Of a stretch of DNA of 64,000 nucleotides, positions 54,068 through 62,973 are shown piece by piece. How positions within the stretch are numbered: position 1 is the stretch's first letter; each line of letters begins with the position of its first letter. Made by a program: the position numbers and the translations under genes. Below the pieces are notes generated by a model. The model was not told where the DNA came from and ran no database searches. It was given only the letters and a program-made list of their open reading frames with translations. Origin of the DNA: Rhodospirillaceae bacterium (lineage in GTDB: Bacteria; Pseudomonadota; Alphaproteobacteria; Dongiales; Dongiaceae); the NCBI GenBank assembly GCA_016712715.1, contig JADJQM010000001.1:2133434-2197433 (forward strand), in the 5' to 3' direction.

Positions 54068-54098
54068 GTCCCGCGCCGTTCAAACGGCGCCACTAAGC
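54041..54098. repeat. 29-base tandem duplication across the infA stop
   Basis: 54041-54069 and 54070-54098 are two adjacent 29-base copies (CCCGCGCCGTTCAA...CACTAAG) differing at two positions. The first copy encodes the last IF-1 residues and stop. The second is untranslated. Each copy also contains a GCCG...CGGC palindrome that could form a hairpin. Confidence 0.85.
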
Positions 54099-54102
54099 CC
54101 CT

Positions 54103-54963
54103 TCAGCCAGGCTGGCGGCCCATTTTCCCAGATCGGGCGCTGGCCGGCTTCAGACCGCGTCCCTTGAGGGCCGCCCAGGCTTCGGCTCCCGTATCGACGA
54201 TATCGAAGATACCCATGTCAGCGGCTTCAATGAGGCCGCTGTCGATCATGGCGTCGAAATTGATGACGCTGTTCCAGTAATCTTTCCCCACCAGCACCAC
54301 CGGCGTCACCGTGACCTTGCGCGTCTGCTGCAGGGTCAGGATCTCGAACAGCTCGTCCATCGTGCCGAAGCCGCCGGGGAACACGGCCAAGGCCCGCGCC
54401 CGCATGGCGAGGTGCATCTTGCGCATCGCAAAATAGTGAAACCGGAAGGTGAGGTCCGGCGTCGAAAAGGCATTGGGCTCCTGTTCGCCCGGCAGCGTGA
54501 TGTTGAAGCCGATCGATGGCGCACCGGCATCATGGGCACCACGATTGGCTGCTTCCATGATTCCAGGGCCGCCACCCGTCGCGATGACATTGTCGCGTTG
54601 ACCTTCAACGGGCTTGAGGGCGCCACCTTCCTCGGAGACCAAGCGGGCAAAAGCGCGCGCCTCTTCATAGTAGCGCATCCAGGCCCCAAGCTTCTCGGCC
54701 CTGGCCTTGGCGGCGGCGTCCGGCGCCGCGGCGATCCGCGCCGCCGCCAGTTCCGGTGAGGGAATGCGCGCTGAGCCGAACACGATCACGGTCGACCGCA
54801 CACCCCAATCCTGCAGCACCAGATCCGCCTTGGAATATTCGAGCGCAAAACGCAGGCCGCGCAACTCCTCGCGGTTGGCGAGGAAGTCGGTATCCTCGAC
54901 CGGCAGACGATAGGATGGCGCGGTCCGTTGCTGGGCGTTGTCGTGCTTTGGGGTGCTGGTCAT
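54103..54963 (-). CDS. LOG-family protein (TIGR00730-type Rossmann fold)
   Basis: This protein of about 286 residues has the LOG signatures GGGPGIMEAANRGA and FPGGFGTMDELFEILT, with a TVIVFGSARI start of the Rossmann domain. Family members are cytokinin-type nucleoside 5'-monophosphate phosphoribohydrolases or AMP-related hydrolases. ATG 54963 is chosen; 54987 and 55014 are in frame. It diverges from the aminotransferase fusion gene and converges on infA. Confidence 0.85.
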   Translation of the reverse strand: MTSTPKHDNAQQRTAPSYRLPVEDTDFLANREELRGLRFALEYSKADLVLQDWGVRSTVIVFGSARIPSPELAAARIAAAPDAAAKARAEKLGAWMRYYEEARAFARLVSEEGGALKPVEGQRDNVIATGGGPGIMEAANRGAHDAGAPSIGFNITLPGEQEPNAFSTPDLTFRFHYFAMRKMHLAMRARALAVFPGGFGTMDELFEILTLQQTRKVTVTPVVLVGKDYWNSVINFDAMIDSGLIEAADMGIFDIVDTGAEAWAALKGRGLKPASARSGKMGRQPG

Positions 54964-55036
54964 CGGCAGTACTTTCGTCGTGGTCATGGGGAATGGTAGA
55001 AGGAAGCGATCCATTCCCGTTCAGGAAGAATTTGCC

Positions 55037-57115
55037 ATGGACGCCGCCCGACCGGAACAGCTGATCGCACAAATGCTGGCACGCGTCACGGCCGGACTGC
55101 CGGCTCATGAGCATGTCCCGCATCTGCGGCGTTGGCTGGATTTCAACAATCATCGCTTTGGTCCGGTCCTGCGAGCACCACTCGACCAAGCGCATGTCGC
55201 CATCATGGACGCGGCGGAGACACCGGCCAGACTCACACATCCCAGCCGCAACGGTGGCGAAAACCTGACCAATTGGTGGTTGCAGCGGCAGCGCGAGATC
55301 GCACCGCGCACCGGCATCGGCCGCTATGGCGAGGATCGCGGGATCTATGACCACCCTGAAGAGCCGCGCGAAGAAAACCCGCGCAAGATCCATCACGCCA
55401 TAGACATCTTCGAGCCGGCCGGCACGGAGATCTTCGCGCCCTATCTGGCCACGGTCGAGACTCTCGGCGTTGACCCAGGCCGCCACGGCTTCGGCGGTAT
55501 CTTGGTGCTACGCCATGAGACGGACACCGGGGTACCGTTCTGGACACTTTATGGTCATCTGGCGCCTGGCAGCATCGCCGCGCTGAAGCAAGGACAGCGC
55601 ATCGCCAAGGGAGACCGGCTGGGCGTGCTCGCAACGCCGGCGGAGAACGGCGATTGGCCGCCACATCTCCACTTCCAGCTTATGACGCACCTCATGGGTT
55701 GGGCTGTGCTCGACATCATCGGCATCTCCTGGGCCAGCCAATGGGAATTGTGGCGCGAGATCTGCCCCGACCCCAACATCATCCTCGGCATCGGCGCGAA
55801 CTGCGCGGCCCCGATCTCACGCAGCAAGGCGCAATTGGCGAGAGAACGGCAGCGGCATCTCGCCCCCTCCTTCAGCCTCGCCTATGACACGCCCCTCAAG
55901 ATCGTGCGCGGCGCCGGCTGCCATCTCTACGATGAGGCCGGGCGTGCCTATCTCGACATGGTCAATAACGTCGCTCATGTCGGCCACTGCCATCCACGCA
56001 TCGTCGACGCGGCGGATCGGCAGATGGCGCTGCTCAACACCAACAGTCGCTATCTCCATGACAACCTCACCACCTATATCCGGCGTCTCGCGGAAATCCT
56101 GCCGCCGGAACTGTCGGTGATCTATCTGGTCAATTCCGGCAGCGAGGCCAATGATCTTGCCCTGCGTCTCGCCCATGCCCACACGAAGGCGCGCGATGTG
56201 GTGGTGGTCGATCACGGCTATCACGGCCATCTGTCCAGCCTCATCGACATCAGCCCCTACAAGTTCGATGGAAAGGGTGGCGCAGGTCGGCCCGCGCATA
56301 CCTGGGTCGCGGAGATGCCCGATCCCTATCGCGGCCGGCTGCGCAAGGGCGACAAGGATGTGGGACCCGCCTATGCCGACAGTGTCGCCACCCTGGTCCT
56401 GGACATGGTAGCGCTGGGTCGGAAGCCAATGGCCTTCATCGCGGAGGGGATCCAGGGCTGCGGGGGGCAGATTCCCTTCCCGCACGACTACCTCGGCAAC
56501 GCCTACCGCCATGTCAGGCGCGAAGGCGGCCTCTGCATTGCGGACGAGGTGCAGGTCGGCTTCGGGCGCGTCGGCACCCATTGGTGGGCGTTCGAAACCC
56601 AGGGTGTCGTCCCCGATATCGTCACCATGGGCAAGCCGATCGGCGCCGGGCATCCGCTGGCCGCGGTGGCGACCACGCCTGAGATCGCCGCGTCTTTCGC
56701 CAACGGCATGGAATACTTCAACACCTTCGGTGGCAATCCGGTCTCTGCCGCCATCGGCCTTGCCGTGCTGGATGTCATCCGCGACGAACGCCTGCTGCAC
56801 AATGCGCGGGCGCGCGGGGTGCAGCTGATGGACGGGTTGCGGCTGCTGGCGACCCGGCACCGGGTGATCGGCGATGTGCGCGGCCTCGGCCTCTTCATCG
56901 GCGCGGAATTCGTCAAGGACCGGGACACGCTGCAGCCCGATGCCGCCGGCCTCAAGGCCGTCATCGAGGCCATGAAGGGTGCCGGCGTGTTGCTATCTTC
57001 GGAAGGGCCGCATAACAATGTGCTCAAGATCAAGCCGCCGCTGGTCATCAGCGAAGCTGACTGTGCGCATTTCCTCTCATTGCTGGACCGGACCTTAAGC
57101 GATCTTCACCTGTAA
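55037..57115 (+). CDS. M23 peptidase-class III aminotransferase fusion
   Basis: This protein of about 692 residues has an N-terminal part (1-110, unassigned). An M23 metallopeptidase domain (about 110-245) has zinc ligands in HHAIDIFEPAG and PPHLHFQL, plus YGHLAPGS. A class III PLP aminotransferase (about 270-690) has NSGSEANDLALRLA, DEVQVGFGRVG and the PLP Lys in TMGKPIGAGHP. The latter resembles phospholyases acting on phosphoethanolamine or phosphohydroxylysine. Related bacterial proteins also carry an N-terminal APH-type kinase, absent here. AGGAAG lies upstream of ATG 55037. An FkbM gene follows after nine bases. Confidence 0.85.
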   Translation: MDAARPEQLIAQMLARVTAGLPAHEHVPHLRRWLDFNNHRFGPVLRAPLDQAHVAIMDAAETPARLTHPSRNGGENLTNWWLQRQREIAPRTGIGRYGEDRGIYDHPEEPREENPRKIHHAIDIFEPAGTEIFAPYLATVETLGVDPGRHGFGGILVLRHETDTGVPFWTLYGHLAPGSIAALKQGQRIAKGDRLGVLATPAENGDWPPHLHFQLMTHLMGWAVLDIIGISWASQWELWREICPDPNIILGIGANCAAPISRSKAQLARERQRHLAPSFSLAYDTPLKIVRGAGCHLYDEAGRAYLDMVNNVAHVGHCHPRIVDAADRQMALLNTNSRYLHDNLTTYIRRLAEILPPELSVIYLVNSGSEANDLALRLAHAHTKARDVVVVDHGYHGHLSSLIDISPYKFDGKGGAGRPAHTWVAEMPDPYRGRLRKGDKDVGPAYADSVATLVLDMVALGRKPMAFIAEGIQGCGGQIPFPHDYLGNAYRHVRREGGLCIADEVQVGFGRVGTHWWAFETQGVVPDIVTMGKPIGAGHPLAAVATTPEIAASFANGMEYFNTFGGNPVSAAIGLAVLDVIRDERLLHNARARGVQLMDGLRLLATRHRVIGDVRGLGLFIGAEFVKDRDTLQPDAAGLKAVIEAMKGAGVLLSSEGPHNNVLKIKPPLVISEADCAHFLSLLDRTLSDLHL

Positions 57116-57124
57116 GGTGCCAAA

Positions 57125-57757
57125 ATGACCTTTCCGATCGACAGCTACTCCTCGTTTGGCGAGGACCGGCTGATTCTCAAATTCCTGGCCAAGCTGCCAA
57201 CCGGCTTCTATGTCGATGTCGGCGCTCATGCACCGATCGACTATTCCAACACCTACGCGCTCTACCAGCGCGGCTGGCGCGGGATCGCCATCGACCCGGA
57301 TCCCGATTCCATTACCGCCTTCCAGGCGACCCGGCCCGAGGATACGGCCCTGCAACTCGCCATCGGCAGCAAGCCCGGCAAGGTCAGGCTCCACCTCTTC
57401 AGCGACCGCTCGATGAACACGGTCGATCCGGACCTCTACAAGAAGACGCTCACCAACCCCCGCAAGCGCCATCTCGGCGATATCGATGTCGAACAGAAGA
57501 CCTTGGCCGACGTGCTGACCGAATATGTTCCGGCCGGCCGCACAGTCGATTTCATGAATATCGATTGCGAAGGCGTCGATCTTGACGTGCTGCGCTCCAA
57601 CGATTGGGCACGCTTTCATCCGAAGCTGCTGGCGGTCGAGGATCTCGATCTTGATCTGGAACGCGTGGTGGAAAGCAAGATCTTCCGCTATCTGCGCCCG
57701 CTCGGCTATCGCCTCGTCTCGCATCTCCACTACACGTCGATCTACCGCCTGAGCTAA
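57125..57757 (+). CDS. FkbM-family methyltransferase
   Basis: This 210-residue protein has the SAM-binding FYVDVGAHAPIDYSNTYALYQRGWRGIAID and the FkbM core VDFMNIDCEGVDLDVLRSNDW with ILAVED-type segment. The family O-methylates sugars or small molecules. AAGGTG precedes the start and only nine bases separate it from the aminotransferase fusion. The two are probably co-transcribed. Confidence 0.85.
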   Translation: MTFPIDSYSSFGEDRLILKFLAKLPTGFYVDVGAHAPIDYSNTYALYQRGWRGIAIDPDPDSITAFQATRPEDTALQLAIGSKPGKVRLHLFSDRSMNTVDPDLYKKTLTNPRKRHLGDIDVEQKTLADVLTEYVPAGRTVDFMNIDCEGVDLDVLRSNDWARFHPKLLAVEDLDLDLERVVESKIFRYLRPLGYRLVSHLHYTSIYRLS

Positions 57758-57770
57758 GCCACTCCCTGAG

Positions 57771-58781
57771 TTAGGCTGGCGATTTCGGATGGGCGTGGTT
57801 GAAGATTTCCCAGCGCACCTTGGCCCAGCGATAGGCGTCCATGATGGCGACGGCGTAAATGAAAAAGCCGCCGGCATAGCGACCGATGATCGAAGCGTCG
57901 GGCGCGGCATATTTGGCGGTTACATAGCCCAGCGCCACGGTGGTGAAGGCGAAGAGCAGCCCGCGCGTGGCCTGGCTATTGGCGATCTGACCCATGCCCG
58001 GCAGCAATACGGCAATGGCGAGCACCAGGAACGGGTGGAACGGCGCCTTCAACGGTTTGTCAGACATTCCCTCTCCCGCCTTTGGAATCGCCGCCCCTTT
58101 GAGCTCGTCAATCAGGGCAATGCAGCGATCCATCATATCGCGCAAGTCATCCGCCGACACCAGATTGCTGCGAAAATCGACGATGCGCAGCACCAGATAC
58201 TCGGCCCGTTCGCCCTGGTCGATCATGCGCACGAGTCGCACTCCCTTCGGCGTTACCAGCAGTTCCTTGGCCTGGGGCAGGGCAAAGAAATCCATATGCC
58301 GCTCGAGCAGCTCACGCGATGGTGCCCGCGTCGGATCATCCGTCTTGGCGTGTGTCCCGTCCGGCCAATGGGCGGGCACCGGCAACTGATAGGGCAGGTC
58401 GTTGCCTGGTGCGTAGAATTCGTTGTTCTGCGCCCGCACAAGGATATCCGTCGTGGCAACACCGGGCAGCGGTTCAAGCAACGAGACCCGTAGCCACAAC
58501 ACCGGCAGACGGCGAAATGTCAGCGTGTCGATGACGGCGTCAATATGGAAGGCCCGGTCACGATAATGACCGCTGAGGATCGGGAAATCCGCATCCCTCT
58601 GCTCGACCCGATAGGATTGGAAGAGTTCATAGGCCGGCGTATAGAGACTCGCCCGGTCACGGCGGCGTTGCGCACTGCTACGGCGATAGAGCCAGATCAG
58701 AACAGCCAGCGCCAGCAGGATCAGCAGAAGGAAAGCGGCGATACTGGATGGGACGGGCATCAGCAGGCTGTCCAAACTCAA
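57771..58781 (-). CDS. Membrane protein of unknown function
   Basis: This 336-residue protein has an N-terminal membrane helix (about 13-33), a basic stretch (RRSSAQRRRDR) and a soluble middle (about 45-235) without a known motif. Two or three helices lie near the C-terminus (about 250-320, LVLAIAVLLPGMGQIANSQ and LLFAFTTVALGYV). The GMGQIxNxQ segment resembles TM2-like small membrane domains. It lies 64 bases downstream of the amine permease on the same strand and may be the operon's last gene. Confidence 0.6.
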   Translation of the reverse strand: MSLDSLLMPVPSSIAAFLLLILLALAVLIWLYRRSSAQRRRDRASLYTPAYELFQSYRVEQRDADFPILSGHYRDRAFHIDAVIDTLTFRRLPVLWLRVSLLEPLPGVATTDILVRAQNNEFYAPGNDLPYQLPVPAHWPDGTHAKTDDPTRAPSRELLERHMDFFALPQAKELLVTPKGVRLVRMIDQGERAEYLVLRIVDFRSNLVSADDLRDMMDRCIALIDELKGAAIPKAGEGMSDKPLKAPFHPFLVLAIAVLLPGMGQIANSQATRGLLFAFTTVALGYVTAKYAAPDASIIGRYAGGFFIYAVAIMDAYRWAKVRWEIFNHAHPKSPA

Positions 58782-58844
58782 AAGAACGGCCGGCGGTATG
58801 AGCCGCCGGCCGCGTGAGAGGTAATGGGTGGAACGCTCGCTCCG

Positions 58845-60247
58845 TTAATAGCCCTTCGGCCGCGGCCAGGCCATCGTGAACTGATCGCCGCGACGGACAT
58901 ATTTGTACCGACACACAACGAACCAGATGGATGCCACCGCGTAGAAGACCATCATCGCCAGCAACTGCGTGCCGAAGCCGAGATAGACGGCGACATAGGT
59001 AGCGGCACAGAGGACCAGCAGCACGATCGAGGGGATCGGGTGGAACGGGTGAACGTAACCCCGCTTGATCGTGTCCAGCGGCCATTTCCCGCGGAAGCGG
59101 AACATGTTGATCGGCATGAAGGTGTAGCCGAGCAGGCCGGAAAGGATCGAGAAGGTGATCGTCGGCGCCAGCAGCCCGAGAAACCGAACGCCGCGGCGAT
59201 CGGGATCAGGAACAGGATGGCACGGTAGGGTGTGCGGTATTTCGGATGCACCGCCGCAAAGAATTCCGGCAGATAGCGATCACGGCCCATGGAGAACCAG
59301 GCACGCGAAGCGTCGTTGATGCAGCCATTGGCCGAGGCAAGGGCCGAGAACACCGTACCAACCCACAGCAGGACAACCAGGAAGTTGCTGCCCGACATCA
59401 GCGAGGCGTCATAGAGTGGCGCCAGGGCGGTGCCGAGATACTCCCATGGCAGGGTGCCCGCACAGATATACCAGGTCAGTGCCGCCGCGATCAGCAAGGT
59501 GATCATGCCGGTCATCGTGCCCAGCGGCAACGAACGGCCGCAGGAGCGGACTTCTTCCGCCGCCTGGCAGGTGCCTTCGATGCCCAGATAATACCAGATG
59601 GCGAACTGCAATGCGGCAAGGACACCCATCCACCCATAGGGCAGGCTGCCCATGCCGAGGCCTTCATGCTGCAGCGGTTCGCTGGTGAAGACGCCGAACT
59701 GATAGGCAAAGACCAGAACGATGATCGAAAAGAACGCCACCGCCGTGATCAGGAAGTTGACGCTGAGCGTCATCAGCACGCCGCGATAGTTGAGGAAGGC
59801 CAGGACCGACACGGCCAGGAGCACGAAGGGCTGTGCGGAAACGCTGCCCGGCACCGCCCCTAGCGCCTCGGCGCCGATGCGGACCAGATCGCCGAACACG
59901 AAGATGTCGGCAGCTTCCAGCATGGTATAGGCCAGCACCAGATAGAGACCGACATTGAACGCCATCAACGGTCCGGTCGTGTGCTTGGCCTGGGTGTATT
60001 GCCCGCCTGCCGCGGCAACCGTGGAGGTCACCTCGGAATCGATCATGGCGACGCAGGTATAGAGCAGGCCGATGATCCAGCAGGCGATGATGGAGCCCAA
60101 GGCACCACCCTTCTCGACCGAGAAATTCCAGCCCATGAATTCGCCGACAAGCACGATCCCGACACCCAGTGCCCAGACGTGGGTCGGCCCCAGCACCTTG
60201 GCAAGGTTGATCGAGCTCTTGGCGCCGTTTGCTGTTATATCCGTCAT
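58845..60247 (-). pseudogene. APC-family amine/amino acid permease (ethanolamine permease-like), frameshifted
   Basis: From ATG 60247 the frame reads an APC permease (VLGPTHVWALGVGIVLVGEF, WIIGLLYTCVAMIDSEVTST, LGIEGTCQAAEEVRSCGRSL). The opening resembles ethanolamine permeases. Near 59180 the frame shifts by one base; the continuation (GLLAPTITFSILSGLLGYTF, then MPINMFRFRGKWPLD) runs in another frame to 58845. The full length would be about 467 residues. Both halves are intact, so a sequencing error is plausible. It follows three small membrane-protein genes. Confidence 0.8.
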
Positions 60248-60259
60248 GGCGGCGCCCCC

Positions 60260-60457
60260 TCAGGCCTTGTGGACGACGTCGTTCGGGCCCGCAAGCTCGT
60301 CGACGCCTTCTTGTGAACTGGTCAGGATATCTTCGCTGTATTGCTGACTGACGCGAATCGCGTCCCACAGCATCCAGGCCAAGAGCGCCAATGAAACCAA
60401 CCACGCTGCGGCTTGAAGGAAGTCCCAGCCGTCGCGAAACTGCATGAAATCAAGCAT
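60260..60457 (-). CDS. Small membrane protein A of the permease operon
   Basis: This 65-residue protein has one hydrophobic helix (about 15-33, LQAAAWLVSLALLAWMLWD) and a polar C-terminus. GGGGGGATGATCC precedes ATG 60457. It lies 13 bases ahead of the permease gene and 13 after the next small membrane gene, so it is part of a tight operon. No family is recognised. Confidence 0.6.
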   Translation of the reverse strand: MLDFMQFRDGWDFLQAAAWLVSLALLAWMLWDAIRVSQQYSEDILTSSQEGVDELAGPNDVVHKA

Positions 60458-60469
60458 GGATCATCCCCC

Positions 60470-60949
60470 CTATCGCCGCTCGCCGAATTTCTCGGCGATG
60501 ACCTGCCGGAATTCCTTGTCGGATTGCGTTACCAGGAAACCGAAATAGGCAGCGACCGCTGCCAGCGTGCCGAGAACACCGAGCCAGTTGAAGGAATAAT
60601 CGTATCGCAGCGTGATGCTGTTGGCGGCGGTTTCCAGATCGATGCCGAGCTTCGCCCACTGCCCTTGCATGACCGGATTCTGATCCAGCGCTTCCCAGGT
60701 CAGGTTCTCATAGGTGATGGTTCCGTCCGTCGCCGTGCGTTTCACGAGACCTTTGTCATTGCTGACGACGATTGTGCCATCGGTCGCTGTTTCCGTCGTC
60801 ACCACACCCGGCAGCCAATCGCCCTTCTCGGCACCGGCATGCAGAAAGTTGACGGGAAACCAGAGCGCAAAGAAAACGAGCACCATCAGAATGATGGCGT
60901 CGAACGCCTGGCCAGCGCCGCTTTGCTTTGGTGGTTGATATCTCGCCAT
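60470..60949 (-). CDS. Small membrane protein B of the permease operon
   Basis: This protein of about 159 residues has an N-terminal helix (about 18-38, FDAIILMVLVFFALWFPVNF). A beta-rich middle follows (VVTTETATDGTIVVSNDK, then KRTATDGTITYENL, an internal repeat of ATDGTI). A C-terminal helix lies at about 123-143. The middle would lie outside the cytoplasm if both helices span. ATG 60949 has AGGGGAGG six bases upstream. Unknown family. Confidence 0.6.
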   Translation of the reverse strand: MARYQPPKQSGAGQAFDAIILMVLVFFALWFPVNFLHAGAEKGDWLPGVVTTETATDGTIVVSNDKGLVKRTATDGTITYENLTWEALDQNPVMQGQWAKLGIDLETAANSITLRYDYSFNWLGVLGTLAAVAAYFGFLVTQSDKEFRQVIAEKFGERR

Positions 60950-61010
60950 TGTCATCCTCCCCTGAAGTGACCGGCCAAAATCGCCTGAATGTTGTTGTTT
61001 GTTTGGGCGA

Positions 61011-61287
61011 TTACCGGTTGGCGTCCAAATGCTTGATGTCCAGTTCGTAGATGAACTTCTTGTCATGGCCATAATGCGAGATCATGGCCGCGATCGAGGC
61101 AGTGTTGAAAACACCGACCAGGATACCGGCTACCGCCAACAGCAGCTTGGCGCTGCCGTCTTCGATATAGCCGCTGACCGCGAAGTAGACGAACAGGAGC
61201 GCCCACAGGGCGATCACGAAACGCCCAGGCCCATAGCCGATCTTTATTGAACATGGAATCTACGCGCGACTGAAGGTCGTTCGCCAT
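61011..61287 (-). pseudogene. Small membrane protein C of the permease operon, frameshifted
   Basis: ATG 61287 (AGGGGAGAG upstream) reads MANDLQSRVDSMFNK and then shifts frame near 61245. Removing one A from an AAA run restores IGYGPGRFVIALWALLFVYF and the rest to 61011, giving about 91 residues with two membrane helices. Coding is intact on both sides. It is the first gene of the transcription unit that includes proteins B, A and the permease, behind a structured leader. Confidence 0.65.
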
Positions 61288-61470
61288 ATCACTCTCCCCT
61301 GAGACGGCGATCGGATTTCGAACGATCGCTTCATCCATCTTCGCCTCGTTCGAGGCGTCACTCCCAAATCACGTCCCCGTTCCGGGGTATCGTGGCGCTC
61401 CTCTTCAGGGAGCTTTCGTCAGAGAACGGGCAGCACGCGAAACACGCTGCTACCAGTCATCTGCGATATT
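61288..61470 (-). promoter_or_regulatory. Structured 5' leader upstream of the small-membrane-protein/permease unit
   Basis: Between the glnT terminator and the first small gene lie about 260 bases without a gene. In the leader, in plus coordinates, stems are seen at 61342-61347/61352-61357 (CGCCTC/GAGGCG), at 61371-61379/61383-61393 (CCCCG/CGGGG extended by ACG/CGT) and at 61397-61401/61409-61413 (GCTCC/GGAGC). A further GCAGC/GCTGC pair lies near 61430-61455. An AT-rich promoter-like stretch lies at 61465-61510. Successive hairpins suggest a cis-acting RNA. It matches none of the riboswitch classes I can recall. Confidence 0.4.
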
Positions 61471-61550
61471 TATCAAAATTTAACATGCTGCTTATGACTT
61501 TACTAGCCTTAAATGAAGTTTCCTAACCGGAAACATCCACACCCAGAAGA

Positions 61551-61578
61551 AAGCCGCCCGAATCTCTTCGGGCGGCTT
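61551..61578 (-). terminator. Terminator hairpin after glnT
   Basis: A perfect 12-bp stem (AAGCCGCCCGAA at 61551-61562, complement at 61567-61578) with a four-base loop begins nine bases after the glnT stop. On the minus strand it is followed by TTCTTCTGGG, a short T-rich tail. It separates glnT from the downstream membrane-protein unit. Confidence 0.7.
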
Positions 61579-61587
61579 AGAACGGGC

Positions 61588-62896
61588 TCAGCAATCGAGC
61601 GTGTTATGCCGCTCCCATTCGGTGAGGTGCTTGGTGAAGCTGTTCCATTCTTCCGTCTTCATGCGGATATAGGCGTTGACGAAGGAATCGCCGAACTGCT
61701 CGCGCACCACTTTGCTGGCATCCGTGAGACGCAGCGCGTCGAGCAGATTGAGCGGCAGCTTGCGGCCACCCTTTACCGTATGCCCTTCGGTATACATGTT
61801 GATGTCGAGGCGCTTGCCGGGATCGCGCTTGTTGTCGATGCCGTCGAGGCCGGAGGCCACGATGCCCGCCTGGAGCAGATAAGGATTGGTCGAACCATCG
61901 GCGAGGCGCAGCTCGAAGCGGCCTTCATCCGGCACGCGAATCATGTGAGTCCGGTTGTTGCCGGTCCAGGTGATGGTGTTGGGGGCCCAGGTCGCACCCG
62001 ACACGGTGCGCGGCGCGTTGATGCGCTTATAGGAATTGACCGTCGGGTTGAAGAACGAGCACAACGCATCGGCATTGTGCTGGATGCCGCCCAGGACCTG
62101 GTAGGCGAGCTTGGAGAGGCCCAGTTCGCCCTTGGGATCGCTGAACAGGTTCTTCTTGCCGCTCATGTCCCAGAACGAGATATGGGCGTGGGCGCCGTTG
62201 CCGGTGAGATTGCTGAAGGGCTTGGGCATGAATGTGGCCCGCAGGCCGTGCTTCTCGGCGATCGACTTCGCCATGTATTTGAAGAAGACATGGCGGTCGG
62301 CTGTCTTCAGCACATCGTCATATTCCCAGTTCATCTCGAACTGGCCGTTGGCGTCTTCATGGTCGTTCTGATAGGGCTTCCAGCCCAGGGTCAGCATCGC
62401 GTCGCAGATTTCGGTGATGACATCATAGCGGCGCATCAAAGCGAGCTGGTCATAGCAGGGCTTGTCGGCGGTATCGGCCGTGTCTGCGATCTGCTTGCCG
62501 TCCGGCGTGATCAGGAAGAACTCGCATCCTGACACCGGCCTTGGCGCGGAGACCCTTCTTGCCCGCTTCGGCGATCTTGCGCTTCAGCAGATTGCGCGGA
62601 GAATCCGCTACCGGCTTGCCGTCCATCCAGAGGTCGGAGGCAAGCCAGGCCACCTCCGGCTTCCAGGGAAGTTGAATGAGGCTGTCGGGATCGGGCTTGG
62701 CGAAGAGGTCGGGATGCGCCGGCGTCATGTCGAGCCAGGTCGCAAAGCCGGCAAACCCGGCGCCGTTCTTCTGCATTTCCGCGATGGCCTGGGCCGGCAC
62801 CAGTTTGGCGCGCAGCGCGCCGAAGAGATCGGTGTAGGAAATCAAGAAATACTTGATTTTGCGGTCTTTCGCGACCTTGGCGAGGTCGGTTGCCAT
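61588..62896 (-). pseudogene. glnT: GlnT/GMAS-type glutamine synthetase, frameshifted
   Basis: From ATG 62896 (AGGGGAA upstream) the frame reads IKYFLISYTDLFGALRAKLVP and GFAGFATWLDMTPAHPDLF through AGKKGLRAKAGV. It shifts by one base near 62530 and continues as CEFFLITPDGKQ, PYQNDHEDANGQFEMNWEYD, GNGAHAHISFWD, RINAPRTVSGATWAPN and MIRVPDEGRFELRL to 61588. The total is about 435 residues, as in rhizobial GlnT and gamma-glutamylmethylamide synthetases. It ligates ammonia or an amine to glutamate. Its glutamate-synthase-like partner lies 77 bases upstream. The break looks like a single-base indel. Confidence 0.85.
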
Positions 62897-62973
62897 GCTT
62901 AGTTCCCCTTTGTTGAAAGCCTCAGAGTTCCTGTGTCGTTTTCTTGTTCAGCCGCGCATGTGCCAGCGCGTTC

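Noticed and set aside
54041..54098. CRISPR-like repeat
   Set aside because: Two adjacent copies without spacers, covering the infA stop; a simple tandem duplication.
61288..61470. Known riboswitch (glycine, guanidine or glutamine)
   Set aside because: Conserved loop sequences of those classes are not found; only hairpins are visible.
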